NCBI GenBank assembly: GCA_946481095.1
Contig: CAMLML010000034.1
Location: 1-44,100, forward strand
Length of the DNA stretch: 44,100 nt
Direction of reading: 5' to 3'
DNA from: an uncultured Cellvibrio sp.
GTDB taxonomy: Bacteria > Pseudomonadota > Gammaproteobacteria > Pseudomonadales > Cellvibrionaceae
Shown here: positions 15,274 to 23,281 of the stretch, piece after piece
How positions within the stretch are numbered: the stretch's first letter is position 1
How the letters are laid out: every line of letters begins with the position of its first letter
The notes under the pieces: generated by a model
What the model was told of the DNA's origin: nothing
Database searches by the model: none
Seen by the model: the letters and a program-made list of their open reading frames with translations, nothing else
Position numbers and translations under genes: made by a program

Positions 15274-15878
15274 TTCAATTTTTCTCCTATTCGTGAGGCG
15301 ACAAAATAAGCCGTTATTCCTAACAACACTCCTGCTCCTACATCCAGAGATAAATGCCGTCGCAGTTGAATGATAGAGAAACCTATCGCCAGAGAAATGA
15401 TTAAATATATCAAGGAGAGCAAGCGTTTTTTATTGTTCCAAAGTACCAACAGACAAATTACTGTCAAAGCGGCATGTAGCGACGGTAAACAATTTTGCGC
15501 TGTATCTATCCATAACAACCAATAAAAAACCTGGTCGGCAAAAGTCTGTTGATTGAACTCCGGATAAACTAAAGTGGTTGGAAAAATCACAAACACCAGG
15601 CCACTGATAAATGCGCTGATTACGACAGCAATCATCATGGATTTAATTTTAGCCAAAGGTGCACATAAAAAAGCAAAAGGCACTACTACAAAGAAACTCA
15701 AATACAACCAAATGCCTTGGGTACTAAAAGGAATTTGTCGATCCAACCACAATTCTGGAATGACCCAATGTTCGCCGGGAACAAAACGTGTGCTGCCGTA
15801 AATAATGCCCACTACACACCAGCTAATCAGCATAGAGGTGATGCGTTGTTTTATGGTTTGATAATATGCCTGCGTCAT
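15270..15878 (-). CDS. PAP2-superfamily membrane phosphatase/phosphotransferase (Aur1-like)
   Basis: The ATG at 15878 is chosen because it overlaps the upstream gene's stop by 4 bp, giving 202 residues. The membrane protein has about six hydrophobic segments and PAP2 motifs PSLHA (132-136) and RRHLSLDV (173-180), with the catalytic His135, His175 and Asp179. The PSLHA / R-x-HLSLDV form resembles the inositol-phosphotransferase (Aur1/Ipt1-like) branch more than classical phosphatidic acid phosphatases. It may move or remove a phospho-head group on the lipid made by the cluster. Confidence 0.86.
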   Translation of the reverse strand: MTQAYYQTIKQRITSMLISWCVVGIIYGSTRFVPGEHWVIPELWLDRQIPFSTQGIWLYLSFFVVVPFAFLCAPLAKIKSMMIAVVISAFISGLVFVIFPTTLVYPEFNQQTFADQVFYWLLWIDTAQNCLPSLHAALTVICLLVLWNNKKRLLSLIYLIISLAIGFSIIQLRRHLSLDVGAGVLLGITAYFVASRIGEKLK

Positions 15879-16459
15879 TGGATTAATAAATGTTTTCGTG
15901 AAATGTGATATATAGAGTGCGCTATAAAAAATGAAGCAAAGACATCTATTGAATAATGAATTCCGCCTAACAGCACTATGCATCCGAATACAAAAGAAGC
16001 CCCCAGGCATAAATACCGAATAATAATGTTGTTCCAACATAATAGTGCCAATAAAAAAGGTGCGCCTGCATGCCCGGAAAAAAATAAATCACCTTGATGA
16101 ATATAAAGAGAAGCTGGCCATACAGGTTCAGCTAAAAAATTGGTGGGTGGGCCAAGATGCGTCATGACCACAAAAGCTGAGCGAATGATTAAAAATAAAG
16201 ATAAGGCACTAAAAATAAAGGCCAGTTGATCCCGTTTTTTTATCAAATAAAAAAATAGAAAAATCCAGAATATTGAAGCCAAATATGTATGCAATATGGA
16301 AACGTCATAGCGAGGAATATTATCCAGTAATAAATCACCTACATAAGGACCTGCTTTTTCCGTAGCATAATATCCTGCACAAATTGAGACCAGCATTGAA
16401 AAAATCAATCCCGTTATGCTCGTGCTTAATGTTAATCGACACTTTTGATTAAGAGACAT
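15875..16459 (-). CDS. Sphingomyelin-synthase-like (PAP2_C) membrane protein
   Basis: The 194 residues form about six membrane helices. Two motifs match the sphingomyelin synthase / PAP2_C family: GDLFFSGH (123-130) and GGIHYSIDVFASFF, containing H168 and D172. H130, H168 and D172 correspond to the family's His-His-Asp catalytic triad, which transfers a phospho-head group between lipids. It overlaps the glycosyltransferase gene by 11 bp and the PAP2 gene by 4 bp. It may be a head-group transferase or phosphatase. Bacterial members of this branch are little studied, and the substrate is unknown. Confidence 0.8.
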   Translation of the reverse strand: MSLNQKCRLTLSTSITGLIFSMLVSICAGYYATEKAGPYVGDLLLDNIPRYDVSILHTYLASIFWIFLFFYLIKKRDQLAFIFSALSLFLIIRSAFVVMTHLGPPTNFLAEPVWPASLYIHQGDLFFSGHAGAPFLLALLCWNNIIIRYLCLGASFVFGCIVLLGGIHYSIDVFASFFIAHSIYHISRKHLLIQ

Positions 16460-17618
16460 TGATTAACTCCGCATAAATCTCACGATAAGCTTTCCCTGTA
16501 TTTTTTATGTGGTGTTGCATCGCTATTTGACGACTCGCTATCGACATTTGACGGGCAAGATTATCATCCGTCAGTATTTTGTGTAGATAATCTGCAGCTG
16601 ATCTAAAGTCTGATGGTTCAAAGCAATAGCCATTAACGCCGTGTTTGACCAACTCAGGTAATGCCATCGCATTGGCCGCCACTACCGGTAAACCACTTGC
16701 AATGGCTTCCAATGTAGAAATACTTTGCAGCTCGGCAGTTCCTGCATGGCAATAACAATTCGCCAAATTAAAAATTTCCGGATATTGTTCGTCAGTTAAT
16801 CGGCCCGTGAATATTACGTCTTGATCCAAATTTAAACGAGAAACCATTTTTTTTATTATTCCAAGCTCTGAACCAGAACCGGTGATCATTAATCGACAAG
16901 GAATTTTGGCGCGCAAAATAGAAAATGCGTTTAACAATACTGGTAGATTTTTTTCTTTGTCGATTCTTCCGGTATAAAGCACCGTTTTTATATCCTGGTC
17001 AGGGATATTGGAAAATTTTTCAGTGAGCTGTGTGCGAGGGTAGAATTTTTCTGTGTCTACTCCACAACTGATGACTTTTATATCCCGATTAAATCCATTG
17101 GCTTTTAATAATCTTGCCGCTGTCTGCGTAGGTGTCGTCCAGACATCGCATTGTTCAAAAAATCGTTTGACCCATTGCCAGGCTAGTCTTGAAAAAAATG
17201 CTTTGCATATTTTCGGTAGGTAAAAATAATGGAAAAAATTCTCCGGCATAAAGTGATTGGTAGCCAGCGTTTTAATTCGGTGTTTTTTTGCAATATCGCT
17301 ACAAATACTCCCCAGAAAAAATCTGCCGTGCAAATGAATAATGTCCGGTTTGAATTCCGTAATAGCCGATTCAATTTTTGCTTTGATATTAATGGGTATG
17401 GATACTCTGAAGCCAGGGTATAAAAATAGAGGGTATGATTTTATTCGATATAATTTTACATTTTCATAAAAATCATAATGTGTGTTTTGCGATCTGGATG
17501 GACAAATCACCAGAATTTCCACACCGTCTTCAACCAGTTGTTTTGATAATCTATGAATAAAATAAGCGCCCCCGTTTAGATCAGGTGGGTAACTATCCAA
17601 TACCTGTAATACTCTCAT
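16449..17618 (-). CDS. Glycosyltransferase family 4
   Basis: The 389-residue GT-B enzyme begins MRVLQVLDSYPPDLNGGAYF (the Gly-Gly of the N-terminal donor/acceptor loop). The C-terminal lobe has VLYTGRIDKEKNLPVLLNAF, VIFTGRLTDEQ and the E-x7-E pair ELQSISTLE, followed by GLPVVAANAMALPE, all typical of retaining GT4 enzymes that use nucleotide sugars. No membrane segment was seen, so it is probably a peripheral cytoplasmic enzyme. It overlaps both neighbours (4 bp and 11 bp). Within the cluster it likely glycosylates the lipid; the sugar and acceptor cannot be told. Confidence 0.92.
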   Translation of the reverse strand: MRVLQVLDSYPPDLNGGAYFIHRLSKQLVEDGVEILVICPSRSQNTHYDFYENVKLYRIKSYPLFLYPGFRVSIPINIKAKIESAITEFKPDIIHLHGRFFLGSICSDIAKKHRIKTLATNHFMPENFFHYFYLPKICKAFFSRLAWQWVKRFFEQCDVWTTPTQTAARLLKANGFNRDIKVISCGVDTEKFYPRTQLTEKFSNIPDQDIKTVLYTGRIDKEKNLPVLLNAFSILRAKIPCRLMITGSGSELGIIKKMVSRLNLDQDVIFTGRLTDEQYPEIFNLANCYCHAGTAELQSISTLEAIASGLPVVAANAMALPELVKHGVNGYCFEPSDFRSAADYLHKILTDDNLARQMSIASRQIAMQHHIKNTGKAYREIYAELINVS

Positions 17619-18964
17619 TCAGCTATCCTTTTTTCAGTGCTTTCACAAATTAATCTTCGACGTTTGGCGCCTTTTATTTCCGGTTGCCAATCCGTAAAAC
17701 TCAATTGTGGTTTTATCAGGCCGAAATGTTCACACAAATGGGCAATATTTTTTTCAATCGATTGTTTGCAGGCCTCACTGTCTGTCCGGGTTTTGATTGC
17801 TATATGCCAATTCAATCCTTGCTGGATAATTTTGTATTCCAATAATTCAGGTTCTACCAACATCATGCAGCGTCGCAAGCTATCGGGATAAATTGGTTTT
17901 AACTCTTCGGATTTTTCTTCCGGTAGCCAAAATATTTCGTCTGAACGACCTTCGATTGCTGCGATGCAAGTTTCAACATTGCCGCAACTGCAAGGCTGAT
18001 TCGCTACTTGCAAAATATCATTTAATTGGTAACGCAAAATAATTTGAGTGGAGCGCGTAAAATCGGTAATGATAGGTTGAAAGCGTTTTTTTTCAGAATC
18101 CAGCCAATTTTTTTCAATATGAATATAGGTTTCATTTAAATGCAGATTGCCTTGTTCGCAGGTGTAGGCCAGAAAGCCCTCTGTAGCTTGATAAATTTGA
18201 TGTACCTTTTGCGCGAAGGCCTGCCCAATTTCTTGCGCAACATCCGATTCCAGAACTTCTGCCACATTGATTATACGTTGAGGGTTTATTGTTAAGTGCC
18301 CGGCTGCTTTTGCTTTGGCCAGCGCTTGTAAAATACTGGCGGGCGCAACCAATACTTGAGGTGGAAATTGATTCAGTTTGGGAATCTGTTCATCCAATGG
18401 CTGCAACAAATCATAAAATCGAAAATCAATTCGCGAACTATTCAAGGTGTTGTAAAGATTACTATTGGCGCGCAGAAAAAAAGCGATGCTTAATTTGGGC
18501 TGCCAGGGTTTTAGAATCTGCTTTAAAAATTGATTGGGCAATGTTTTTGCTAATAGAATTCCTGCCCAGCGCAATCTTTCCTGTTTGCTAACCAGAAATA
18601 CACCGCGTTTCCCGGAAGTACCGCTGGAAAGTCCCACCGTAAAACCTTTCCATTCCGGATTAAAATCACGTGAATTTTCAGCGGCAATTGCAACCGGTAA
18701 AACGCTTTCCAGTGCAATATTTTCTGTATTGCGACCGGAAAAATTTTCCATCATGCCGTTTTTATCCATCAAGGGATAATCCGCCAGCGGTTTACCCGCA
18801 AAGGGTTGGTAAAAAGCCGCTTTTACTACTTGATGTTCAAGATAAAGCTGTAATTGTTTTTGCTGCCAGTTTTCCAGCTCTTGTCGATGTGTAAATTGTT
18901 TATGGCGGGCGCGAATAAAATGACCAATTAAAACCCATTTATCCCAAAAAGAATTAAGGCTCAT
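17615..18964 (-). CDS. F390-synthetase-related adenylate-forming enzyme
   Basis: The 449 residues belong to the ANL superfamily, near phenylacetate-CoA ligase / coenzyme F390 synthetase (TIGR02304-like, from memory). The phosphate-binding loop is GLSSGTSGKRG (111-121). The adenine-site motif is YQATEGFL, and ITDFTRSTQIILRYQLNDIL contains the ribose-binding Asp region. The C-terminal domain follows a Cys-rich stretch (PCSCGNVETC). It probably activates a carboxylic acid as an acyl-AMP for thioester or amide formation. It overlaps the hydrolase and glycosyltransferase genes by 4 bp each. Confidence 0.88.
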   Translation of the reverse strand: MSLNSFWDKWVLIGHFIRARHKQFTHRQELENWQQKQLQLYLEHQVVKAAFYQPFAGKPLADYPLMDKNGMMENFSGRNTENIALESVLPVAIAAENSRDFNPEWKGFTVGLSSGTSGKRGVFLVSKQERLRWAGILLAKTLPNQFLKQILKPWQPKLSIAFFLRANSNLYNTLNSSRIDFRFYDLLQPLDEQIPKLNQFPPQVLVAPASILQALAKAKAAGHLTINPQRIINVAEVLESDVAQEIGQAFAQKVHQIYQATEGFLAYTCEQGNLHLNETYIHIEKNWLDSEKKRFQPIITDFTRSTQIILRYQLNDILQVANQPCSCGNVETCIAAIEGRSDEIFWLPEEKSEELKPIYPDSLRRCMMLVEPELLEYKIIQQGLNWHIAIKTRTDSEACKQSIEKNIAHLCEHFGLIKPQLSFTDWQPEIKGAKRRRLICESTEKRIAE

Positions 18965-19836
18965 GATGCACTCTTATTATTTTCTTTGGTCATGGACTCG
19001 TTAAAACCGGACCAACTGGGAATACAGTGTGATGGCAAAATCGAAATAGATGTTTCGCGTTTGGCCAATTCACTTAATTGGAAAAAAGTTTTTTTGTAAT
19101 CCTGATTATTCGCTGTTGCAAATCCGGCAACAAAAGAGGGCAGGCGGCCTTCGCGACAAGCCGGTAATGACCAGCAGGCGTCAGCTGTCAAAAATACCGG
19201 ACGACCATCGGCATCCATAATCAGTAAACCTATCTGACCATGACTGTGGCCTGGTAAAGGAATAATTAATAAACTTTTATTGCCTAGTAGATCGTAGGCT
19301 TGTGTGAAAGGTTGCATCCAATCCGGTAAATCAACGGAAGGTAAATTTTCTGCATAAACCAGCTTGTCAAAATAATCTTCTGGCAATAACGCTGGCAGTT
19401 TTCCCTGCAGGGTTGCGTGCAAGGGCTTTTTTATCAAGGACTGTAAATCATCAGTGTCTTTTTTCGAAGCGACAAATTTTGCATTCGGAAAATCCCGCAA
19501 GCCTGCAATATGGTCGCCGTGATAATGCGACACAATTATCCAGCGAATATCATCGGCATTGATTCCCATTTGTGCCAACTGTGCCAATAGTTTTTCTTCA
19601 TCATTGAGCTTGATCGGCAAGGCTAATCGATAAAGTTTTTCAGGGAATGAATTGGTCGCTTCAAAAAAATGATCGGCATAACCTGTATCAAACAGAATCC
19701 AGCCTTGGTCGGGGTGTCGAATCAAGCCACAAAAAGAGGGAAAATCAATCATCGACATTTTTCCACCGCGTGCGGCGATGCATTCCAGATGACGGCACTG
19801 TCCGACTCGCAAATATTTAACATGCACGCAAGTCAT
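18961..19836 (-). CDS. Metallo-beta-lactamase-fold hydrolase
   Basis: The 291 residues have the Zn-binding motif HYHGDH (104-109), then LPGHSHGQIGLL with the third His, TADACW with the bridging Asp, and LPSHCIP near the end, a complete binuclear site. Layout and length are like N-acyl-homoserine lactonases and related esterases. It overlaps the reductase and adenylating-enzyme genes by 4 bp each. In the pathway it could act as a thioesterase or lactonase. Quorum quenching is possible but the operon position argues against it. Confidence 0.88.
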   Translation of the reverse strand: MTCVHVKYLRVGQCRHLECIAARGGKMSMIDFPSFCGLIRHPDQGWILFDTGYADHFFEATNSFPEKLYRLALPIKLNDEEKLLAQLAQMGINADDIRWIIVSHYHGDHIAGLRDFPNAKFVASKKDTDDLQSLIKKPLHATLQGKLPALLPEDYFDKLVYAENLPSVDLPDWMQPFTQAYDLLGNKSLLIIPLPGHSHGQIGLLIMDADGRPVFLTADACWSLPACREGRLPSFVAGFATANNQDYKKTFFQLSELAKRETSISILPSHCIPSWSGFNESMTKENNKSAS

Positions 19837-20855
19837 GAGGATTTTTCCTGTTGCGATAAATGGTCTTGTTGAAAGTACCAGCGTGAATATTCTTTAATGG
19901 CATCAGCAAATTTTATTTTGGGTTGATAACCCAGGTCTTTTTCTATGGCGGAAATATCCAGTGTTTGACTAAAGGCTAAAACGCCTGCGCCATAACGAGT
20001 AATCTTTGGTTCTTTGTTGCTGATTATTTTTGCCCAGGACTCCAAAAACATCGCCAGCGTTTTTACCAACCACCAGGGTAGTTCTTTGGTTTTTAATGGC
20101 AGGTGAAATTCCGTTGATAAGGCATGAAATAAATCGGTTAATTTTTGCGGTTCACCATTGGTAACATTATAAATCGCTACAGGTTTTTTTAATTCTTTCG
20201 TTAAAGCTAACAAAATGGCATCTACCAGATTATCGACATAAGTGACATCCAGCATCGCATTGCCGCCGCGAATTAAAGGTACAGAACCTGCTTGAATCAC
20301 TCGCAAAATTCGTGGCATCAGGGTTTGATCCCAAGGCCCGAAAATCGCTTTGGGTCGCAAAATAATTCGCTGTGGAATTGTTGAAGCCAACACCAGAGCT
20401 TCGGCTTTTGCTTTTGTCGCAACATAATCATTGATTGGGGGCGGTTGGGGTGAATCTTCTTTTACATTGATCTTGTCTTTAAATTCAAAATAAACACTGG
20501 GCGTAGAAATGTGTACCAAGCGTTGGATAGCATTTTTTTCACAAGCAGCCAAGACTTCTTTGGTGCTTTCCACATTGGCTTTTATAAAATCCTCCTGCTT
20601 GCCCCAGGGCGATGAAAGCGCGGCGGTATGCACTATGGCATCGACATCTGCAGCAGCTTCGATGATCAGGTTGGCTGCATGGGCGTCACCATGTTGAACA
20701 GGTACCCAGTGCACAAGTGCCGGACTGAGTGAGATAACTTCTTTGGCTGCATCCACTTGTCGTCCGGTAAAAATCACCTGATGACCCAGAGCCGCCAGCC
20801 GCCACACCAGATGCCGCCCCAAAAAACCTGTGCCGCCAGTAACCAGAATTTTCAT
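19833..20855 (-). CDS. NAD(P)-dependent epimerase/3-beta-hydroxysteroid-dehydrogenase-like reductase
   Basis: The 340-residue extended SDR has the dinucleotide loop TGGTGFLG (6-13) and the catalytic Y144-x3-K148 (NDYVATKAKAE), with Ser/Thr of HISTPSVY before it. The sequence style is that of 3-beta-HSD/OleD-like enzymes, which reduce beta-keto acids made by a condensing enzyme. The start codon directly follows the KAS III stop (TAAATG). It most likely reduces the KAS III product. The exact substrate is inferred. Confidence 0.9.
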   Translation of the reverse strand: MKILVTGGTGFLGRHLVWRLAALGHQVIFTGRQVDAAKEVISLSPALVHWVPVQHGDAHAANLIIEAAADVDAIVHTAALSSPWGKQEDFIKANVESTKEVLAACEKNAIQRLVHISTPSVYFEFKDKINVKEDSPQPPPINDYVATKAKAEALVLASTIPQRIILRPKAIFGPWDQTLMPRILRVIQAGSVPLIRGGNAMLDVTYVDNLVDAILLALTKELKKPVAIYNVTNGEPQKLTDLFHALSTEFHLPLKTKELPWWLVKTLAMFLESWAKIISNKEPKITRYGAGVLAFSQTLDISAIEKDLGYQPKIKFADAIKEYSRWYFQQDHLSQQEKSS

Positions 20856-21851
20856 TTAGTACTCCAGCACCACACCGCCAATTGATAGACCCGCGCCCGT
20901 GCCTATTAGTAGAAGGGTGTCGCCGCGTTGGATACGCCCATCATGTATGCCTATATTCAAAGCCGTAGGTAAAGAAGCTGCGACCTGATTGCCGTGATTG
21001 GCAAAAATATTGATGACCTTATCCGGGTTCACTTCCAATCGCCTGGTGAGATGGTGCAATGCCAGCTGGCTGGCCTGATGTGGTACAAACCAGTCGATAT
21101 CTTGTAGCGATTTGCCTGCATTTTTCAGCAAATTGACCATAAAATCCGGCATATGGGTTGATGCCAGCTTGAATACTTTTTTGCCGTCCATATGGAATTT
21201 GGTCAGGGGGGCAAACTCCTGATCAATACGGCTGGGGTGGTAACGGGAACCTCCCGCCGGAATTTCACAATAGTGGGCACCCTCGGAGTAAGTCTTCAGG
21301 CTGGATGCCAGAATCCTTGATCCCCCGCTATTGTCTGCAGTCAGTACGACAGCAGCGGCACCATCACCAAAAATGGCGCTGGACTCCAGATGATTCCAGT
21401 TGAGCCCGCATGAAGCCAAATCAGCTGCGACCAATAAGACTTTTTTATAAGCACCTGCGGTAATCATCCAGGTCAAGGAATCCAGGGCAGCCAGAAAACC
21501 CAAACAACTGGCGTTGATATCAAAAGCGGGAATGGCGGATTCGGAAAGGCCCAATTCGGCGTGGATCAAAGCCGCATTGGATGGCATGCCTTGATCCATA
21601 GTGGCACTGGTGGCAACCAGACAATCGATATCACTCAGTTCCAGACCGGCTGCACTCAATGCCTGGGTTGCGGCGGCGGCGGCGAGTTTGGCTGCGTATT
21701 CATCCTTGCTTGCGAAATAACGTTTGTGGACTCCGCCGACACTTTCAAGTTTGCCTTGCGGCAGACCCAATTGTTTATCCAGTTCACTACTCAAAACTTC
21801 TTGTTTTGGTAATACATGACCTGTTCCAATAATTTTTACTGCTCTCTTCAC
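20856..21851 (-). CDS. Beta-ketoacyl-ACP synthase III-like condensing enzyme (first gene of lipid cluster)
   Basis: The 331-residue thiolase-fold enzyme has catalytic Cys116 in DINASCLGF, His258 in VPHQAS and Asn288 in NHGNQVAAS, the KAS III triad. The GSGAG-like end is GTGAGLSIGGVVL. The start is a GTG at 21851 with GGAG upstream. Following genes are not fabD/fabG but a reductase, hydrolase and ligase, so it is dedicated to a special lipid rather than primary fatty acid synthesis. It could be either a true KAS III or an OleA-like acyl-acyl condensing enzyme; the sequence alone does not settle this. The promoter should lie within 21852-22015. Confidence 0.9.
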   Translation of the reverse strand: MKRAVKIIGTGHVLPKQEVLSSELDKQLGLPQGKLESVGGVHKRYFASKDEYAAKLAAAAATQALSAAGLELSDIDCLVATSATMDQGMPSNAALIHAELGLSESAIPAFDINASCLGFLAALDSLTWMITAGAYKKVLLVAADLASCGLNWNHLESSAIFGDGAAAVVLTADNSGGSRILASSLKTYSEGAHYCEIPAGGSRYHPSRIDQEFAPLTKFHMDGKKVFKLASTHMPDFMVNLLKNAGKSLQDIDWFVPHQASQLALHHLTRRLEVNPDKVINIFANHGNQVAASLPTALNIGIHDGRIQRGDTLLLIGTGAGLSIGGVVLEY

Positions 21852-22015
21852 CTTGAAGTTTCTCCATTCGCTAAAACTGGCGGCGAGATTCGCATAATGA
21901 AAAATCTATCTCAAGCAAAAGATAAGCCCTTGTTTGAAGGAGCAAATTGCAAGACTTGCGGTTTAGTGTGCGGCTCCATTCTGGCTTATCAATAGTGTTT
22001 ATCTGCCAGAAAAGA

Positions 22016-22040
22016 AAAACCCGGATAATCCGGGTTTTGA
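22016..22040 (-). terminator. Rho-independent terminator after the small 52-aa gene
   Basis: AAAACCCGGATAATCCGGGTTTT forms an 8- to 9-bp stem with flanking A and T runs, directly after the stop of the minus-strand gene at 22042. It also isolates that gene from the lipid cluster promoter. Confidence 0.8.
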
Positions 22041-22041
22041 T

Positions 22042-22200
22042 TCAGTGGGTTTGCTTGTTTGTTGCTCTTCTGTCAGCTTTTCGACGATCCTGAACACCGG
22101 TTAATGGTTTCTGCATCTTTCGCCTGTCGTTGTCTTGTCGCTCTTCCAGTGCATCTTCCAGTTGGCTTAACAGAATTTTTGACTTCTTTTTCTCACTCAT
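22042..22200 (-). CDS. Small charged protein (52 aa), unknown
   Basis: The ATG at 22200 is chosen because GGAG lies 7 bp upstream; an in-frame ATG at 22230 lacks this. The product MSEKKKSKILLSQLEDALEE continues into a highly basic, Arg/Asp/Lys-rich C-terminus containing DRRK and DRRKADRRA. It has no membrane segment. It is followed by a strong terminator, which supports it being a real, separately expressed gene. No family is recognised. Confidence 0.65.
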   Translation of the reverse strand: MSEKKKSKILLSQLEDALEERQDNDRRKMQKPLTGVQDRRKADRRATNKQTH

Positions 22201-22368
22201 AATGGACTCCATAACACGCCTCGCCCTCACAGTAGCAGATGTGACCCTTTTTTAAGGATACGGATTGAGTATAGTCAGGAGAAGGCGGTTAATTTGAGTT
22301 TTTTTATTTCATTTTGTCATTAAAAATCGCTTTTTGGCTAATTGGGTTACTTTTAGTTATGAGTAATC

Positions 22369-22983
22369 TTAATGCGCCTCCAATGGTTCAAAAACAACGG
22401 CTTTATCTGTCGGGAAGATTCGCAAAAAGTTCCGGCCAAATTTTTGATCGAATTTTTTGCTTTGGGAGGGTGACAAAACATAATTATCTGAAAAATGTTG
22501 TTTGCAAATCTCATTACCGCCCACACAGGATCTTAATGTTTTTGCAGCCGTTGCATAAAAATGTTCGGCCAACAGCTCTTTGAATTTTTGCATATCGGCA
22601 GGAATAAGATGTAACTTGTCTTTTTTGAAATAGAGACCAATCAACATATACATTGGCTCTGATGGTTGAATTAATTTTTCCCCATTTAATGTCAGGCTTA
22701 CCAGATCCAGATTCAAAACCACTTTCCTTTCATAGTATGCAGCTTCAACCAAACCCTTCCAGACTTTTCCATTTTCACTGAACACAAAAGTGAATTCATC
22801 TGACTCATCGGTTTGGTTGATCTCAAGCAGGTAATTTTTTTCCTTTTCAGCCCATTTTCCTGCTATGGAAAAAACAGCCTTCTCTCCACCCAATCCACCC
22901 AGGGGTTGATTGACAAGGTCATAACATCCACTTAATAACGCTGAAAAAAAACTGAGTAAGAGAAGTTTCAATATCGTATTCAT
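22369..22983 (-). CDS. Uncharacterised lipoprotein (204 aa)
   Basis: The ATG at 22983 (MNTILKLLLLSFFSALLSGC) gives a clear lipoprotein signal with lipobox LLSGC and a GGA 9 bp upstream; an upstream ATG at 22995 lacks both. The mature part has FSIAGKWAEKEKNYLLEI and FTFVFSENGKVWKGLVEAAYY, suggesting beta structure, then a helical section with two Cys (RSCVGGNEIC). No family is recognised. It is divergent from the pectate lyase gene. The shared 298-bp gap shows an AT-rich upstream half and the hairpin at 23226-23246. Confidence 0.7.
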   Translation of the reverse strand: MNTILKLLLLSFFSALLSGCYDLVNQPLGGLGGEKAVFSIAGKWAEKEKNYLLEINQTDESDEFTFVFSENGKVWKGLVEAAYYERKVVLNLDLVSLTLNGEKLIQPSEPMYMLIGLYFKKDKLHLIPADMQKFKELLAEHFYATAAKTLRSCVGGNEICKQHFSDNYVLSPSQSKKFDQKFGRNFLRIFPTDKAVVFEPLEAH

Positions 22984-23225
22984 GTAAAAATCCATCGGAA
23001 ATGGTTGTTTTGATTAGGGAAAACATAGTGAGACGCATTATTCTTCGACAAAATCACACTTTTCAAGTGAGTTGATCCACAAAGATTTAAAGTTTAAAGT
23101 TTGCCTGATAATAAATGCCATAAACTGGCAAGCCAAAGATTAATAAATAACTAGCTGGTATTGCAGCATCTATATTCAGCATCGGCATTTTGGTCACACC
23201 ACACACCACACATTGTTAAAAGTTG

Positions 23226-23246
23226 TTAGGTGCATTTTGCACCTGA
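23226..23246 (+). promoter_or_regulatory. Hairpin in the pectate lyase 5' leader
   Basis: AGGTGCA (23228-23234), TTT, TGCACCT (23238-23244) forms a perfect 7-bp stem about 37 bp upstream of the pectate lyase ATG. No T-run follows, so it is not a terminator. It may be a protein-binding site or an mRNA structure. A CA-rich stretch (CACACCACACACCACACA) precedes it. Confidence 0.4.
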
Positions 23247-23281
23247 CGGATACCCATTAAATATCAATAGGTAAACCTTAA

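Noticed and set aside
20856..21851. KAS III as the housekeeping fabH
   Set aside because: No plsX, fabD, fabG or acpP is nearby, and all downstream coupled genes are of a specialised pathway.
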